Shown here piece after piece: positions 63,123-64,000 of a DNA stretch of 64,000 nt. Numbering within the stretch: the stretch's first letter is position 1; each line of letters opens with the position of its first letter. Origin of the DNA: Arcticibacterium sp047623945 (GTDB lineage Bacteria > Bacteroidota > Bacteroidia > Cytophagales > Spirosomataceae); assembly GCA_047623945.1 (NCBI GenBank), contig JBLHOT010000010.1:1-64000 (forward strand), in the 5' to 3' direction. The notes beneath the pieces are model-generated. The model ran no database searches. It was not told the origin of the DNA and saw nothing but the letters and a program-made list of their open reading frames with translations. Position numbers and translations under genes: made by a program.

Positions 63123-64000
63123 ATGACTGACAAAGAACTTAAACTCATCGAACCCTTAATGATTGAGGATCCTCAAAGGTTCGTCATCTTCCCCATAAAA
63201 CATCATGATATATGGCAGTTCTACAAAAATGCCGAGGCCTCTTTTTGGACAGCTGAAGAACTAGATCTAGCTCAAGATTTAACAGATTGGGAAACGCTAA
63301 AAGATGGTGAACGTCATTTCATATCGCATGTTCTAGCCTTTTTTGCTGCTTCTGATGGTATTGTTAATGAAAACCTAGCGGTAGATTTCATATCGTCTGT
63401 ACAGTACGCAGAAGCCAAGTGTTTTTATGGTTTCCAAATAGCCATTGAAAACATTCACGCCGAAGTATACTCGCTGCTTATTGACACTTACGTTAAAGAT
63501 GCAAAGGAAAAAGACAAGCTGCTAAATGCCATGGAGCATATTCCATGTGTCAAGAAAAAAGCGGACTGGGCCATGAGATGGATCGATAATGGTAATTTTG
63601 TAGAAAGGCTAATTGCCTTCGCTGTAGTAGAAGGTATCTTCTTTTCTGGTTCTTTTTGTTCCATATTTTGGCTCAAGAAAAGAGGCTTGATGCCAGGTCT
63701 ATCTTTCTCAAACGAACTTATTTCCAGAGACGAGGGCTTACATAGGGATTTTGCTTGTCTTTTATACACAGACCACATAAAGAATAAACTACCAGATGAG
63801 GATGTCGTTTCCATCATAAAAGACGCCGTAGACATTGAAAAAGAATTCGTGAGTGACGCCTTACCCGTTTCTCTTATAGGTATGAATTCAGAGCTTATGT
63901 GCCAGTATATAGAGTTTGTAGCCGACCATTTACTAGAGCAATTAAACCTTCCTAAGATCTATAACTCAAGTAATCCGTTTGATTTCATGGAGTTAATATC
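63123..64000 (+). CDS. nrdB: Class Ia ribonucleotide reductase beta subunit (partial, runs off the right edge)
   Basis: 292 codons are visible. The protein has the diiron-tyrosyl-radical core: WTAEELDLAQD (Asp48 ligand), ENIHAEVY (Glu109, His112 and radical Tyr116), VVEGIFFSGSF and SRDEGLHRDFA (second Glu/His pair). It is close to the eukaryote-like R2 type common in Bacteroidota. It supplies the radical for deoxyribonucleotide synthesis with NrdA, which is presumably encoded beyond the window. Start ATG 63123 is supported by the promoter at 63059. Confidence 0.93.
   Translation, partial: MTDKELKLIEPLMIEDPQRFVIFPIKHHDIWQFYKNAEASFWTAEELDLAQDLTDWETLKDGERHFISHVLAFFAASDGIVNENLAVDFISSVQYAEAKCFYGFQIAIENIHAEVYSLLIDTYVKDAKEKDKLLNAMEHIPCVKKKADWAMRWIDNGNFVERLIAFAVVEGIFFSGSFCSIFWLKKRGLMPGLSFSNELISRDEGLHRDFACLLYTDHIKNKLPDEDVVSIIKDAVDIEKEFVSDALPVSLIGMNSELMCQYIEFVADHLLEQLNLPKIYNSSNPFDFMELI

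Overview
The window is from a low-GC Bacteroidota chromosome, most likely a Cytophagales-type organism (inference). The supporting signs are two SusC/SusD pairs, a C-terminal T9SS sorting domain, several TAnnTTTG promoter elements of the Bacteroidota type, weak Shine-Dalgarno sequences, a SecA without the C-terminal zinc motif, and many families typical of this phylum (DUF2911, DUF4230, NIPSNAP, DUF1080, GH140). I see no rRNA, tRNA, CRISPR array, intact insertion sequence or prophage.

Layout. 1-4024: two tandem minus-strand units, each a small putative gene plus a TPR/transmembrane/HTH regulator; the first runs off the left edge. 4097-9560: ABC exporter, META-like lipoprotein, two fatty-acid hydroxylase-family membrane enzymes and a DUF2911 protein. 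9632-11444: an isoprenylcysteine-methyltransferase-like gene surrounded by three gene remnants. 11447-17992: GMC oxidoreductase with its Tat-exported small subunit, DUF1059 protein, FAH-family hydrolase, sialate O-acetylesterase-like protein and a GH140-like gene broken by a nonsense codon. 18523-22629: two surface proteins (collagen-like/DUF1566, and a YadA-head-like protein with an S74 chaperone) and a membrane protein. 22695-31073: MsbA-like exporter, two uncharacterised lipoproteins and a large propeller/HEAT/cytochrome c protein. 31301-39118: DUF1080 hydrolase, propeller-cytochrome c and a Tat-exported sugar isomerase in one operon, then a decayed gene, an OmpA protein and a second Tat-exported isomerase. 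39205-47892: NIPSNAP protein, T9SS-secreted phosphatase, JmjC-like protein, DUF4230, SecA and an SDR. 48058-62054: duplicated SusC-SusD-metallophosphoesterase unit with an AraC-type membrane regulator between the copies. 62043-64000: M48 protease and the start of ribonucleotide reductase beta.

How the genes work together. The GMC/Gluc3 pair, the DUF1080 hydrolase, two periplasmic cytochrome-c-domain proteins and two exported TIM-barrel isomerases fit a periplasmic route that oxidises glycosides to keto-glycosides, cleaves them and passes electrons to cytochromes. Esterase, GH140-like and SusCD genes would supply glycans. This is inference from family knowledge and proximity.

The strongest pattern is repeated local duplication followed by decay. 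Remnants of paralogues of an intact neighbour lie at 9631-9706 (DUF2911), 10621-11007 (methyltransferase), 31011-31073 (TPR lipoprotein) and 52922-53257 (metallophosphoesterase). The two SusC genes share a 1.4 kb block that looks identical inside otherwise diverged genes, and the two TPR regulators share both ends but have unrelated sensor regions. The AraC-type regulator between the SusCD copies carries a run of nine C, a candidate phase-variation tract.
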